Of a stretch of DNA of 64,000 bases, positions 1-7,602 are shown piece by piece. Source of the stretch: Aquisphaera giovannonii (lineage in GTDB: Bacteria; Planctomycetota; Planctomycetia; Isosphaerales; Isosphaeraceae); assembly GCF_008087625.1 (NCBI RefSeq), contig NZ_CP042997.1, positions 9,548,001 to 9,612,000 of the forward strand, in the 5' to 3' direction. Position numbers and translations under genes: made by a program. How positions within the stretch are numbered: the stretch's first letter is position 1; each line of letters starts with the position of its first letter. The notes beneath the pieces are model-generated. The model was not told the DNA's origin. It worked only from the letters and a program-made list of their open reading frames with translations, and did not search any database.

Positions 1-240
1 GAGATCATCCCCGTCCTCGGGCAGGGCATGGCCTATTACCACGTCGATTCCGACCTCTACGCCTACAGCGCCACGACGAACACCTGGGACACCCTGCACC
101 TGGACGGGGCCGAGCCGCCCAGGATCGCCCTCAGGCGGTCCGACATCCTCGCCGAGCAGGGTGACACGCTCTACGTCTTCAGCGCCCGCCGCGGCAAGTG
201 GAGCAAGGGGCTGAAGGTCCCCGGCACCGAGCCGAAGTGA
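1..240 (+). CDS. C-terminal fragment of a hypothetical protein
   Basis: The reading frame is open from the first base of the window and ends with TGA at 238-240, so only the last 79 residues of a longer protein are present. The visible part is rich in Tyr, Asp and Trp, with segments such as YAYSATTNTWDTL that recall the blades of kelch/propeller proteins. That resemblance is weak and no family can be named. It converges on the sigma-kinase gene, whose stop is at 281, leaving a 40-bp gap. An internal ATG at 28 exists, but the frame clearly continues upstream. Confidence 0.6.
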   Translation, partial: EIIPVLGQGMAYYHVDSDLYAYSATTNTWDTLHLDGAEPPRIALRRSDILAEQGDTLYVFSARRGKWSKGLKVPGTEPK

Positions 241-280
241 CCCGAGCGCCTCGTCGCCGGCAAGCCGTGGCCGCCCGCGA

Positions 281-1702
281 TCACGACCGCTCGAGCGCCA
301 GCCGGAGCTCGCGGACGGTCCGATGGCGGGCCCCCGGCGGCTTGGCCAGGCACGTCCGGCAGGCGGCGGCGAGGGGGCCCGAGAGGCCGGGGCGGAGCCG
401 CGCCGGGTCGGCCGCGGGGGAGGGCGAGGCGACGTCGGCCAGGATGTCCGCCAGCGCGCGGCCCGGGAACGGGGGGCGGCCGGTGAGGAGCGTGAAGAGC
501 AGCGCGCCGACGCCGTACACGTCGGTCCGGGCGTCGATCCGCCCCCACGACCGCGACGCCTGCTCCGGGGCCATGAACGGCGCGGTGCCCTCGATCCCGA
601 GCCCGCCCACCGGGCCCGCCCCACCGCCGATGGACCGCGCCAGGCCGAAGTCCGTGACGCGGATCGTCCCGCGGCCGTCGAGCAGGATATTGGCGGGCTT
701 GAGGTCGCAGTGGACGACCCCTCGCCCGTGGGCGTGCTCCAGGGCATGGCACACCTGGATCGTCCAGCGGACCGCCTCCGCCTCGGCGATCGGCCGGGCG
801 CCGGCGATCGCGGCCAGGCTCGGCCCATCGACGAGGTCCAGGACCAGGAAGCACGATCCCCCGGGCGTGCGGCCGACGCCCCGGATCCCGACGATGCCGG
901 GATGCCTCAGGCCGGCGAGCGTGCGGGCCTCGCCCAGGAACCGCCGGACGGCGACGGGGTGCCCCAGCAGATTCTTCCTCAGGAATTTCGCGGCGACCTC
1001 GCGGCCGGTCGCGACCTCCCGGGCCCGATAGACCTTGCCCATGCGTCCCGCGCCGATCATCCGCAGCAGCAGGAAGTCCCGATGCGAGACGGCGGCGACG
1101 CCGGGATGCGGATCGGATCGGTCCGCCCGGCCCATCCGCGCCGCCAGCAGCCCTCGGGCCCTGGCGAGGTCCCTCCGCACGGACCGCTCCGACCGGCCCG
1201 TCTCCGACGCGATCTCCGCGACCTGACGCCCTTCCAGGCGGAGCTCGATCGCGAGCCGGCCGTCGGGGTCGAGCGCCGCGAGGATGTGCCCCAGCTCGTC
1301 GGCCGCCGCGGCATCCTCCTCGTGAACCGGGCCGCGAAGGCCCTGGGCGCGGTCGAGCGGCACCTCGACCCGGAACGAACGCCGGGCGGCCCCCTCCCGC
1401 CGGGCGAGCTTCCGCAGCTTGTGGACGGCGATGGCCGACAGCAGCCTCCAGAGGTCGCCGCCGCGGCCCAGGGCGAAGCGCCCCTCCCTCGCCCCGACGA
1501 AGAAGCTCCGATAGACCGAGAGCGCCACGTCCTCGGGATCGGCCCGCCTCGCCAGCGGCGGCGACAGCCTCCCGCGTGCCAGCGCGACGATCCGCGAGAA
1601 GCCGCGGGCGAAGAGGGCCTCGGCGGCCCGCTCATCCCCCTGTCGATAGCGATCCAGGAGGATCAGCGAGGTCCACGGATCGAACGCCTCGGTCCCCCCC
1701 AT
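281..1702 (-). CDS. ECF sigma factor fused to Ser/Thr protein kinase
   Basis: A 473-residue fusion protein. Residues 1-190 look like an ECF-type sigma-70 factor: region 2 at about 15-105, and region 4 at about 134-190 with a helix-turn-helix around 157-185. Residues 210-473 form a Hanks-type kinase with the glycine loop GAGRMG (217-222), the ATP-anchoring lysine K239, the catalytic loop HCDLKPAN (331-338, D333), DFG (351-353) and APE (378-380), so it should be active. There is no transmembrane segment, so it is probably cytoplasmic. Sigma-kinase fusions are known from planctomycetes. The likely role, inferred only, is control of promoter choice by phosphorylation. The ATG at 1702 is preceded by a GGAGGG ribosome binding site. 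Confidence 0.88.
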   Translation of the reverse strand: MGGTEAFDPWTSLILLDRYRQGDERAAEALFARGFSRIVALARGRLSPPLARRADPEDVALSVYRSFFVGAREGRFALGRGGDLWRLLSAIAVHKLRKLARREGAARRSFRVEVPLDRAQGLRGPVHEEDAAAADELGHILAALDPDGRLAIELRLEGRQVAEIASETGRSERSVRRDLARARGLLAARMGRADRSDPHPGVAAVSHRDFLLLRMIGAGRMGKVYRAREVATGREVAAKFLRKNLLGHPVAVRRFLGEARTLAGLRHPGIVGIRGVGRTPGGSCFLVLDLVDGPSLAAIAGARPIAEAEAVRWTIQVCHALEHAHGRGVVHCDLKPANILLDGRGTIRVTDFGLARSIGGGAGPVGGLGIEGTAPFMAPEQASRSWGRIDARTDVYGVGALLFTLLTGRPPFPGRALADILADVASPSPAADPARLRPGLSGPLAAACRTCLAKPPGARHRTVRELRLALERS

Positions 1703-1856
1703 GACGACGCCCTCCGGCCCGCGCGGACGGCCGAATGCCGGCCCGTCCCCATCGCGGCCTGGAGAATACTATAAGCTCCGCCAAATCCCTTCGGCATGAG
1801 GTTCGCGCCACGGCCCGTTGGTCCCCATCGCACGGGAGTCCACCTCCGTGACCACT

Positions 1857-2726
1857 TCACGCCGGTTTCCAATCCCTCCGGAACGCCTCCTTGAGCGTCA
1901 CCGGCTTGCGGCCGAGGATCTTCTCCAGCGCGTCGGAAGGTTCCGAGAACTCGCCTTGGCCGATGGCGTTCACGAAGTCCATCGCAAACTCGGCCCCTCG
2001 GAGCGGGACGCCGGCGGCGACCATCTCGTCCACGAGCTGCTGACGGGGCAACGAGTGATAGGCGACCGGCCTGCCCTCCACCTCGCTCAAGAGTCGCGCG
2101 ACGTCCGGGAATGTGAGCCGCTCGCCGGCGTTCATGTTGTAGATCCGATCGCCCCGGCCCGGATCGACGAGGAGGTTGGCATTAGCCTGCGCCAGGTCCG
2201 CGACATCCGCGTAGGTCGTCTTGCCCTCGGGCCCGAAAGCCCGCACGCCCTTCTCCCGGTAGTTGGGGGCGAGCAGCGGCTTGAATGCGCCGGAATAGAG
2301 CGAGTTCCTGAGGATGATGTACCCGACCCCGGAATCGATGAGGGCCCGCTCCGCCTCGGGCTCGACGTCCGACACCTCGCGGATCACGACGCCGGACCCC
2401 TCCCGCCGCTGGAGCGTGACGTAGACGACCAGCCCGGGCTTGGCGGCCTTGACCGCCCTCATCATGTTCTCATGCTGCGGGGCCCGGTCGGTCAGGGCGG
2501 GGGCTCCGATCAGCAGGAGCTTCTCGACGCCGAAGGCGTCGACGAGCGACCGGTAGTCGAAGTAATCGCCCCTGACGACCTCGACTCCGCGCTCCTTGAA
2601 CCGGGCCGCCTTCGCAGGGTCGCGAACCAGCACGGCGACCCGATTCGCCGGGACCTTCTCCAGCAGGAAATCGACCGATGCACCGCCGAGCTGCCCGGTC
2701 GCGCCCGTGGCGAGATATTTGCCCAT
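1857..2726 (-). CDS. NmrA-like NAD(P)H-binding oxidoreductase (YtfG/QOR2 type)
   Basis: A 289-residue atypical short-chain dehydrogenase. The N-terminal Rossmann motif TGATGQLGG (about residues 6-14) binds NAD(P)H, and the rest matches the NmrA/NAD(P)H:quinone oxidoreductase 2 layout: a one-domain fold without the classical YxxxK pair, containing the segment RNSLYSGAF near the middle. These enzymes reduce quinones or act as redox sensors. The substrate cannot be read from the sequence. The frame stays open upstream, but the ATG at 2726 has a GGAGGA ribosome binding site and places the Rossmann motif at the N terminus. It is divergent from the TetR gene at 3092, and the shared spacer carries two or three TetR-type operators, so this gene is almost certainly the repressor's target. 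Confidence 0.85.
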   Translation of the reverse strand: MGKYLATGATGQLGGASVDFLLEKVPANRVAVLVRDPAKAARFKERGVEVVRGDYFDYRSLVDAFGVEKLLLIGAPALTDRAPQHENMMRAVKAAKPGLVVYVTLQRREGSGVVIREVSDVEPEAERALIDSGVGYIILRNSLYSGAFKPLLAPNYREKGVRAFGPEGKTTYADVADLAQANANLLVDPGRGDRIYNMNAGERLTFPDVARLLSEVEGRPVAYHSLPRQQLVDEMVAAGVPLRGAEFAMDFVNAIGQGEFSEPSDALEKILGRKPVTLKEAFRRDWKPA

Positions 2727-2906
2727 CGTGTCCTCCGATCCTGGTTGATTGCCAAGCCATCCGTCCAGGGGGCGATGACGATCTCCCCGATCGTCCGGCC
2801 GCCCTCGAGGAGTTCGCTCGCGGATGAGTTCCCATCGCACGGCCCCCCTTCGATGAGCCGGCGACCACGGCAATTCTCGAACGGCATGATCGTCGCTTTC
2901 CCTGGA

Positions 2907-2926
2907 TTCATACCACTCGGTATGAA
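2907..2926. promoter_or_regulatory. TetR operator 1 (perfect inverted repeat)
   Basis: TTCATACCACTCGGTATGAA is a perfect 8-bp inverted repeat (TTCATACC / GGTATGAA) around a 4-bp centre. It lies in the spacer between the divergent oxidoreductase and TetR genes. Size and symmetry are typical of TetR-family operators. The same half-sites recur at 3024 and 3089, which makes chance unlikely. Confidence 0.8.
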
Positions 2927-3023
2927 AATAGCGCAAGGGCACCGGGCTCGCCTGATCGCTGGCCAGGGGAGTGGACTGCGAGACCCCGGGATGGAAGGGC
3001 GAGGGATGGGGCGATGCCCGATT

Positions 3024-3043
3024 TTCATACCGAACGGTTGGAA
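3024..3043. promoter_or_regulatory. TetR operator 2 (imperfect copy)
   Basis: TTCATACCGAACGGTTGGAA repeats the left half-site of operator 1 exactly and has the right half with two mismatches, with the same 4-bp spacing. It sits 48 bp before the TetR start codon and probably overlaps the repressor's own promoter. Confidence 0.7.
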
Positions 3044-3076
3044 TATAGGGGGCTGGCTTTCGCCGGTCAAGGGGTC

Positions 3077-3096
3077 AAACTACTGATCGGTATGAA
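3077..3096. promoter_or_regulatory. TetR operator 3 (half-site over the start codon)
   Basis: The right half-site GGTATGAA recurs at 3089-3096 and contains the ATG of the TetR gene (3092). The left half is poorly conserved (only TAC matches). It could be a weak autoregulatory site that blocks translation initiation or transcription, or a chance match. Confidence 0.4.
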
Positions 3097-3715
3097 AAGC
3101 AAGGCGAAGGGAAGGAATCGGGGTCGACCGCAGGGCTTCAGCACGGAGCAAGCCCTCGACGCGGCCGTGCGCGTCTTCGGCGAGAAGGGGTTCGAAGGGA
3201 CGTCGCTTTCCGACCTGGAGAAGGCGATGGGCGTGACTCGTCCGAGCATCTACTCCACCTTCGGCAACAAGGGCGAGCTCTACTGCAAGGCCCTGGATCG
3301 GCACGACCGTGTGAGCGGCGATCATTTCACCGAAAGCCTGGCCGCCGGGACGGCCCGCGAGGCCGTCGAGCGGCTCCTTCGCGCCGCGGTCGCCCTGTTC
3401 ACCGACCGGGCGAACCCGTGCCTGTCGTTCTTCACGCAACGTCCGCTCTCTGGGCAGGACGCCTCGGAGGAGACCAGGCGGTATTTCGCGGAGAAGCGTG
3501 CCGGGATGGAACTTGCGTTGCGCTCGCGGTTGGAGAGGGCCATCGAGGTCGGAGAATTGCCCGGGTCCGCGTCTGCTGAGGATCTCGCCCGGTATTACCT
3601 GGTGGTCATCCAGGGCCTGGCCCTGCAGGCCCAGCATGGGGCAACGGGGGGGGAACTGCTGGGAGTCGTGGATGCGGCGCTGCAGTCATGGCCTGCGGAA
3701 ACGCGTCGGGCGTAG
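3092..3715 (+). CDS. TetR/AcrR family transcriptional repressor
   Basis: A 207-residue regulator. The N terminus (about residues 16-62) is a TetR DNA-binding domain: an initial helix AALDAAVRVFGEKGFEGTS, then the helix-turn-helix around LSDLEKAMGVTRPSIYSTFGNKGELY. The remainder is an all-helical ligand-binding domain of the AcrR/TetR_C type. The frame is open upstream to 3014, but the basic start MKSKAKGRNRGRP is the usual one for this family and places operator 2 in the leader. It is divergent from the NmrA-type oxidoreductase, and the shared operators suggest it represses both genes until an electrophile or quinone-like ligand binds. The ligand is inferred from the neighbour. Confidence 0.88.
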   Translation: MKSKAKGRNRGRPQGFSTEQALDAAVRVFGEKGFEGTSLSDLEKAMGVTRPSIYSTFGNKGELYCKALDRHDRVSGDHFTESLAAGTAREAVERLLRAAVALFTDRANPCLSFFTQRPLSGQDASEETRRYFAEKRAGMELALRSRLERAIEVGELPGSASAEDLARYYLVVIQGLALQAQHGATGGELLGVVDAALQSWPAETRRA

Positions 3716-3916
3716 TCGAATCGGCCGAGGCTGCTCACCCGGGGTGGGGCCAGAGCTGGAAACTTTGGCTACGGTCGAACTTCCTGGTCAGGCTCGGTTT
3801 CGTCAGAGCCTGTTCGCAAATCCGGGCCCGTCCCTGGCCGGTCCCACGGCCGGAAGGGAATCACCTCGGGATCGATGAGATGATACAGCGAGGACCTCGA
3901 ACCCCGGGAGGGTACC

Positions 3917-4213
3917 GTGGCCCACGTCGTGACCGAGCCGTGCTTCGACTGCAAGTATACCAACTGCGTTGTCGTCTGCCCGACCGACGCCTTCCGCGAC
4001 GGTGAGCGGATGCTCTTCATCGATCCCGAGTCGTGTATTGACTGCGACCATTGCGGGGCGGAATGTCCGACTCACGCGATCTTCTGGGAGGACGACGTGC
4101 CCGAGCCATGGCGATACTACATCGCCCTGAACCGCGAGATGTCTGCCATCTGCCCTCCGATCGTCGATCGCAAGGAGCCGCTGGCCGGGAAGGGCGAGAC
4201 AGGCGAGGCGTAG
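3917..4213 (+). CDS. fdxA: 7Fe ferredoxin (FdxA type)
   Basis: A 98-residue ferredoxin that aligns along its whole length with the seven-iron ferredoxins such as Azotobacter FdI. Cysteines 9, 17 and 50 would bind the [3Fe-4S] cluster and cysteines 21, 40, 43 and 46 the [4Fe-4S] cluster. C12 corresponds to the non-ligand cysteine 11 of FdI, while the second free cysteine of FdI (C24) is alanine here. It is a cytoplasmic electron carrier. The partner is unknown, since no oxidoreductase of the right type adjoins it. It starts with GTG at 3917 behind GGGAGG, which gives the conserved N terminus MAHVVTEPC. It ends with TAG and converges on the RNA ligase gene. Confidence 0.93.
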   Translation: MAHVVTEPCFDCKYTNCVVVCPTDAFRDGERMLFIDPESCIDCDHCGAECPTHAIFWEDDVPEPWRYYIALNREMSAICPPIVDRKEPLAGKGETGEA

Positions 4214-4250
4214 GCTCCGAGGATTTCCGCCGCACTCCGGAGCAGGCCCC

Positions 4251-4369
4251 GGGTGGCTGTGGCGGAGCGCAGCGACGCCACGGTCGGGCGGTCCGTCGCG
4301 ACCACCGGATGCCCGTTTCCACGCGACGGCGGTCCCGGGGCGTCGCCCGCGGCTCCGCCCCAGCCACCC
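4251..4369. repeat. Palindromic intergenic repeat, copy A
   Basis: The outer 17 or so bases at both ends form an inverted repeat (GGGTGGCTGTGGCGGAGC at 4251 against GGCTCCGCCCCAGCCACCC at 4351-4369). A related copy with the same ends and the shared internal segment CCACGGTCGGGCG lies at 7296-7446. It has no coding content and sits between the convergent ferredoxin and RNA ligase genes. This looks like a REP/MITE-type dispersed element. Confidence 0.7.
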
Positions 4370-4479
4370 AAGGCTCGGGCGCGAAGGACCCCGCCCGGGC
4401 CTCCGGCGAGCGGCGGTTTTGGGTTCCCCACCACGGCCACTCAACGCCCGGTCGTCCCTCTGTCCTGCGACCCTCCGCC

Positions 4480-5541
4480 TCACTCGTCGAACTTGAGCAG
4501 GAACTTGGGGTTGATGACCTTGAAGCTGAGGCGGCCGACGAGGGTCTCGTCGTATTCCTCCGACGGCGGGCGGAGGACAACGCCCTCGCGCTGGATCTTC
4601 GGGTTCAGGGCGCTGTAGCCCTCGGCGAGGGCGACGAGCGCGTCCACCGTGTGATCCAGGGTCAGCGTCCCGAGCTGGGGCACCGGATCCAGGCCCATCC
4701 TCCCGAGCGCGTCGAGCATGTCGCCGTGGTCGAGCAGGCGGCCGGTGTCCAGGTTCAGGACGCTGAAGGCCCGCAGGGTCACGGCCGGCAGCGCGTACTT
4801 GTTCTTCTGGATGCCCGGGCCGATGGCCTCGGCCTGGACGGCCAGGTCGAAGCCGAGCCGGTCGCGGGACTCGCGGAGCCTCTCCTCCAGCCGCAGGCCC
4901 CTCGCCACCCGGGCCAGGACGTTGGACTCGTCGGCCTCGTCCATGTGGAGGTTCCGGCTGCAGATCCCGAACTCGCCCCGGTGGACGAAGGCGGAGAACG
5001 ACGTGCCGTCGAGCTTCTCCGTGAGGTGGAAGACCTTCCCGCGGTGCCGCTCCAGCACGGGCTCGAGCACCTGGACGCGGGTCTCGTCGGTCTTCGGGAG
5101 GAAGCCGGGGAACGGGCCCTTCACCTGGCCCCCCATGCCGACGGGCAGCGGCGGCTCCCACTTGAGGATGCCGAGCGCCTCGGTGACGTCGGCGCCCTCC
5201 TCGAGCGGCACGCCGGGCGGCACGATCGAGGGCGGGAAGCAGATCCCCTGCGACACCTGCCCGCGGAGCCTCGCCGTCTTGATCCGGAACCCGGCCGGCA
5301 GCACCGTCGCGCCGTCGGCGTCGAGCTGCGCCGGCTTGAAGCTGCTCGCGCGGAGGAACTCGAACTCCGGACGCTCCGGCAGCAGCGAGTCGATCTCGCA
5401 GTAGACGACCCGGTCGCCGGGCCGGTACTCCCCCTTCTTCACGACCACCCACCAGCCCAGGACCCGGGCCTTCTCGATCGCATCGGCCCCCGGGATCGGC
5501 TCGACGGCATTCACGGCCTGGACGCTCGCGAGCTTGCGCAT
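4480..5541 (-). CDS. RNA ligase, Rnl5/DraRnl (DRB0094) type
   Basis: A 353-residue nucleotidyltransferase of the RNA ligase superfamily. Motif I is EKLDGTS with the predicted AMP-accepting lysine K176; motif IV is EGVVLR (319-324); motif V is SFKVINPKFLLK (339-350). About 150 residues precede motif I, matching the N-terminal OB-fold of the Deinococcus radiodurans enzyme DraRnl, which defines family Rnl5 and seals 3'-OH/5'-phosphate nicks. The whole protein fits that family. The start at 5541 was chosen because AGGAGGTGG lies just upstream and conservation begins there; the frame is open to 5634. It is divergent from the glycerophosphodiesterase gene. No end-healing enzyme, RtcB or tRNA-repair partner lies nearby, so its natural substrate is unknown. 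Confidence 0.88.
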   Translation of the reverse strand: MRKLASVQAVNAVEPIPGADAIEKARVLGWWVVVKKGEYRPGDRVVYCEIDSLLPERPEFEFLRASSFKPAQLDADGATVLPAGFRIKTARLRGQVSQGICFPPSIVPPGVPLEEGADVTEALGILKWEPPLPVGMGGQVKGPFPGFLPKTDETRVQVLEPVLERHRGKVFHLTEKLDGTSFSAFVHRGEFGICSRNLHMDEADESNVLARVARGLRLEERLRESRDRLGFDLAVQAEAIGPGIQKNKYALPAVTLRAFSVLNLDTGRLLDHGDMLDALGRMGLDPVPQLGTLTLDHTVDALVALAEGYSALNPKIQREGVVLRPPSEEYDETLVGRLSFKVINPKFLLKFDE

Positions 5542-5699
5542 GGCCACCTCCTCGCCCTCCGGCACGCTCCCGACACGCGGCACCGCGAGGCGGTTCGCCG
5601 CGGACGCGCGAACGTCCCCGCGATTCCCCGCCACGGGCCCTCGAAATCCGGCCGAGGCGAGGATAGACTCCCGAGCCTGCTCATCGAAGGATGCCGCCC

Positions 5700-7217
5700 A
5701 TGCGACGCGAACTCCTGCTGCTCGCCCTGACGACCACGGCCTCCGCCTCGCCCGCGGCGGCCCCGGCCGCCGCGCAGCCGGAGGTCGTGGCCCGCGGCGG
5801 GGCCCGCCGCCAGGCGCCGGAGGGGACGGCCTCGGCCATCGAGCGATCGCTCTCCGACGGGGTCGCCTGGGTCGAGCTCGCCGTCCGCAGGACGCGAGAC
5901 GGCCGCCACGTCCTCGCCTCCGAGGCCGACCGCGAGGGCACGGCGGCCGATCGGACGCTCGACGAGTGGAAGCGGCTCGACGCCGGCTCCACGTTCGCCC
6001 GCCGGTTCGCCGGCTCGCAGGCGCTCACGCTGCCGGAGGCCCTGGCGCTGGCGAAGGGCCGGGCGAAGGTCCAGTTCGCCGTCGCGGCGGGGCACGTCGA
6101 TCCGGCCCGGCTCGCCCGCGAGATCCTGGACGCGGCGATGCAACGGGACGTCGTCGTCGCCGGCCCGATCGATGTCCTCCGGGCCGTTCAGTCCACGCCC
6201 GGCGGCGACCGCATCGCCGTGGCACCCCGATGGAGGCCGGACGACGGCGGGCGGGCCCTCGCCGAGCTCCGCCCCGCGGCCGTCCTCCTGCACGCCAGGG
6301 ACGCGACCTCCGATCGCTGCCGCGGCTTCCACGACCGGGTCGTCGCGGTCGTGGCCCTGGCCGAAGGTGCCGACGACCGGCCCGAAACCTGGGACCGCGC
6401 CGCCGCGGCCGGGGCCGACCGGATCGTCACGGACTTCCCCGAGCAGGCCCTGGCCCGCGGCATCCGCCGACGGCTGGGGCCGCCCCGGGTGCGGATCTCG
6501 CTCCACCGCGGCGCCTCCCAGTACGCGCCGGAGAACACCCTCCCCGCCTTCGAGGCCGCGGCCCGCATGGGCGTGGACCTCGTCGAGTTCGACATCCGGA
6601 CGACCCGCGACGGCGTGCCCTTCCTCCTCCACGACGACCGGCTCGACCGCACGACGACCGGCCGCGGCCCGATCCGCGACCGCGACGCGGCCGAGGTCGC
6701 CCGGCTCGACGCCGGCGCCTGGTTCGGCCGCCCCTTTGCCGGCGCGAAACTCCCCACGCTCGACGCCTTCCTGCGGTCCGTCGGCCCCGGCGTCGAGCTC
6801 TACGTGGACGCCAAGGACGTCGCGCCGGAAGCCCTGGCCGCCGCCCTCCGCGGCCACCGGCTGATCGACCGGGCGATCGTCTACCAGCAGCCCGACTACC
6901 TGGCCAGGCTGAGGTCGATCGAGCCCGCCCTCCGCCGGATGCCCCCCCTGCGGGACGCCACGCAGCTGGACGCCCTGGCCGACCGCCTGGCCCCGGCCGC
7001 CTTCGACGTCCCGTGGTCCAACCTCTCCAAATCCCTGGTCGACCGCTGCCACGCCCGCGGCATCCGGGTCTTCTCCGACGCCCTCGGCTGGCACGAGTCC
7101 GAGCGAGCCTATCGCTTCGCCATCGAGGCCGGCATCGACGTCATCCAGACCGACCATCCGCTCCGCGTGCTCCGGACCCTCGAGCACCTGGCCGTCGAGC
7201 CTCCGCCCGGTCCCTGA
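5700..7217 (+). CDS. Exported double-domain glycerophosphodiester phosphodiesterase
   Basis: A 505-residue protein with a short N-terminal signal-like stretch followed by two tandem GDPD TIM-barrel domains. The second (about 264-500) keeps the expected active-site signature: HRG at H269, APENT, EFDIRTTRDG and a following HDD. The first (about 30-262) copies the same layout (RGGARRQAPEGT, ELAVRRTRDG) but lacks the catalytic histidine and the acidic metal ligands, so it is probably inactive. Expected activity is hydrolysis of glycerophosphodiesters to glycerol-3-phosphate and an alcohol outside the cytoplasm. An ATG three codons upstream (5691) is possible; 5700 is preferred because GAAGGA is better spaced. 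No operon partner. Confidence 0.85.
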   Translation: MRRELLLLALTTTASASPAAAPAAAQPEVVARGGARRQAPEGTASAIERSLSDGVAWVELAVRRTRDGRHVLASEADREGTAADRTLDEWKRLDAGSTFARRFAGSQALTLPEALALAKGRAKVQFAVAAGHVDPARLAREILDAAMQRDVVVAGPIDVLRAVQSTPGGDRIAVAPRWRPDDGGRALAELRPAAVLLHARDATSDRCRGFHDRVVAVVALAEGADDRPETWDRAAAAGADRIVTDFPEQALARGIRRRLGPPRVRISLHRGASQYAPENTLPAFEAAARMGVDLVEFDIRTTRDGVPFLLHDDRLDRTTTGRGPIRDRDAAEVARLDAGAWFGRPFAGAKLPTLDAFLRSVGPGVELYVDAKDVAPEALAAALRGHRLIDRAIVYQQPDYLARLRSIEPALRRMPPLRDATQLDALADRLAPAAFDVPWSNLSKSLVDRCHARGIRVFSDALGWHESERAYRFAIEAGIDVIQTDHPLRVLRTLEHLAVEPPPGP

Positions 7218-7295
7218 AGCCGCCCACCGGCCCCTCGCTCGCGTTCCCGGCTCATCCGGGGGAAAGACCCCTTGGCTCCATCCGATCCCGGCCGC

Positions 7296-7446
7296 GGGTG
7301 GCTGCGGTGGAAGCGCAGCGACACCACGGTCGGGCGAGCCGGCGCGTAAGTCGGGGCCCGGCGCGCAGGCCAGCGCGAGGATCGAGGCCCTTCCTCCATC
7401 CCGGGGCGATCCCGCGGCATCGCCTCCGGCTCTGCCGCAGCCACCC
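7296..7446. repeat. Palindromic intergenic repeat, copy B
   Basis: This is the second copy of the element at 4251. GGGTGGCTGCGGTGGAAGC at 7296 is mirrored by GGCTCTGCCGCAGCCACCC at 7428-7446, and the block GCAGCGACACCACGGTCGGG is shared with copy A with one mismatch. The centre differs and is about 32 bp longer. It occupies most of the 385-bp gap between the glycerophosphodiesterase and DUF1559 genes. Confidence 0.7.
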
Positions 7447-7602
7447 GGAGGGGCCCGCGATGGCCCCTCCGGACCTCCCGGGGCACGCCCGGCGCGCACC
7501 CCATCCCGATGCATCGGGTCCTTGACGAGCAACCGACGACGCGAGACAATACGACATGTGTCAGACATTCGGCGGACCTCGGCGTCTCCAGGGGCTCAAC
7601 CC

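Noticed and set aside
171-854. Long reading frames opposite the sigma-kinase gene (and similar ones opposite tilS, pyc and ileS).
   Set aside because: High GC makes the opposite strand open. The frames are Arg/Pro/Gly-rich and have no family resemblance, so they are shadows of the real genes.
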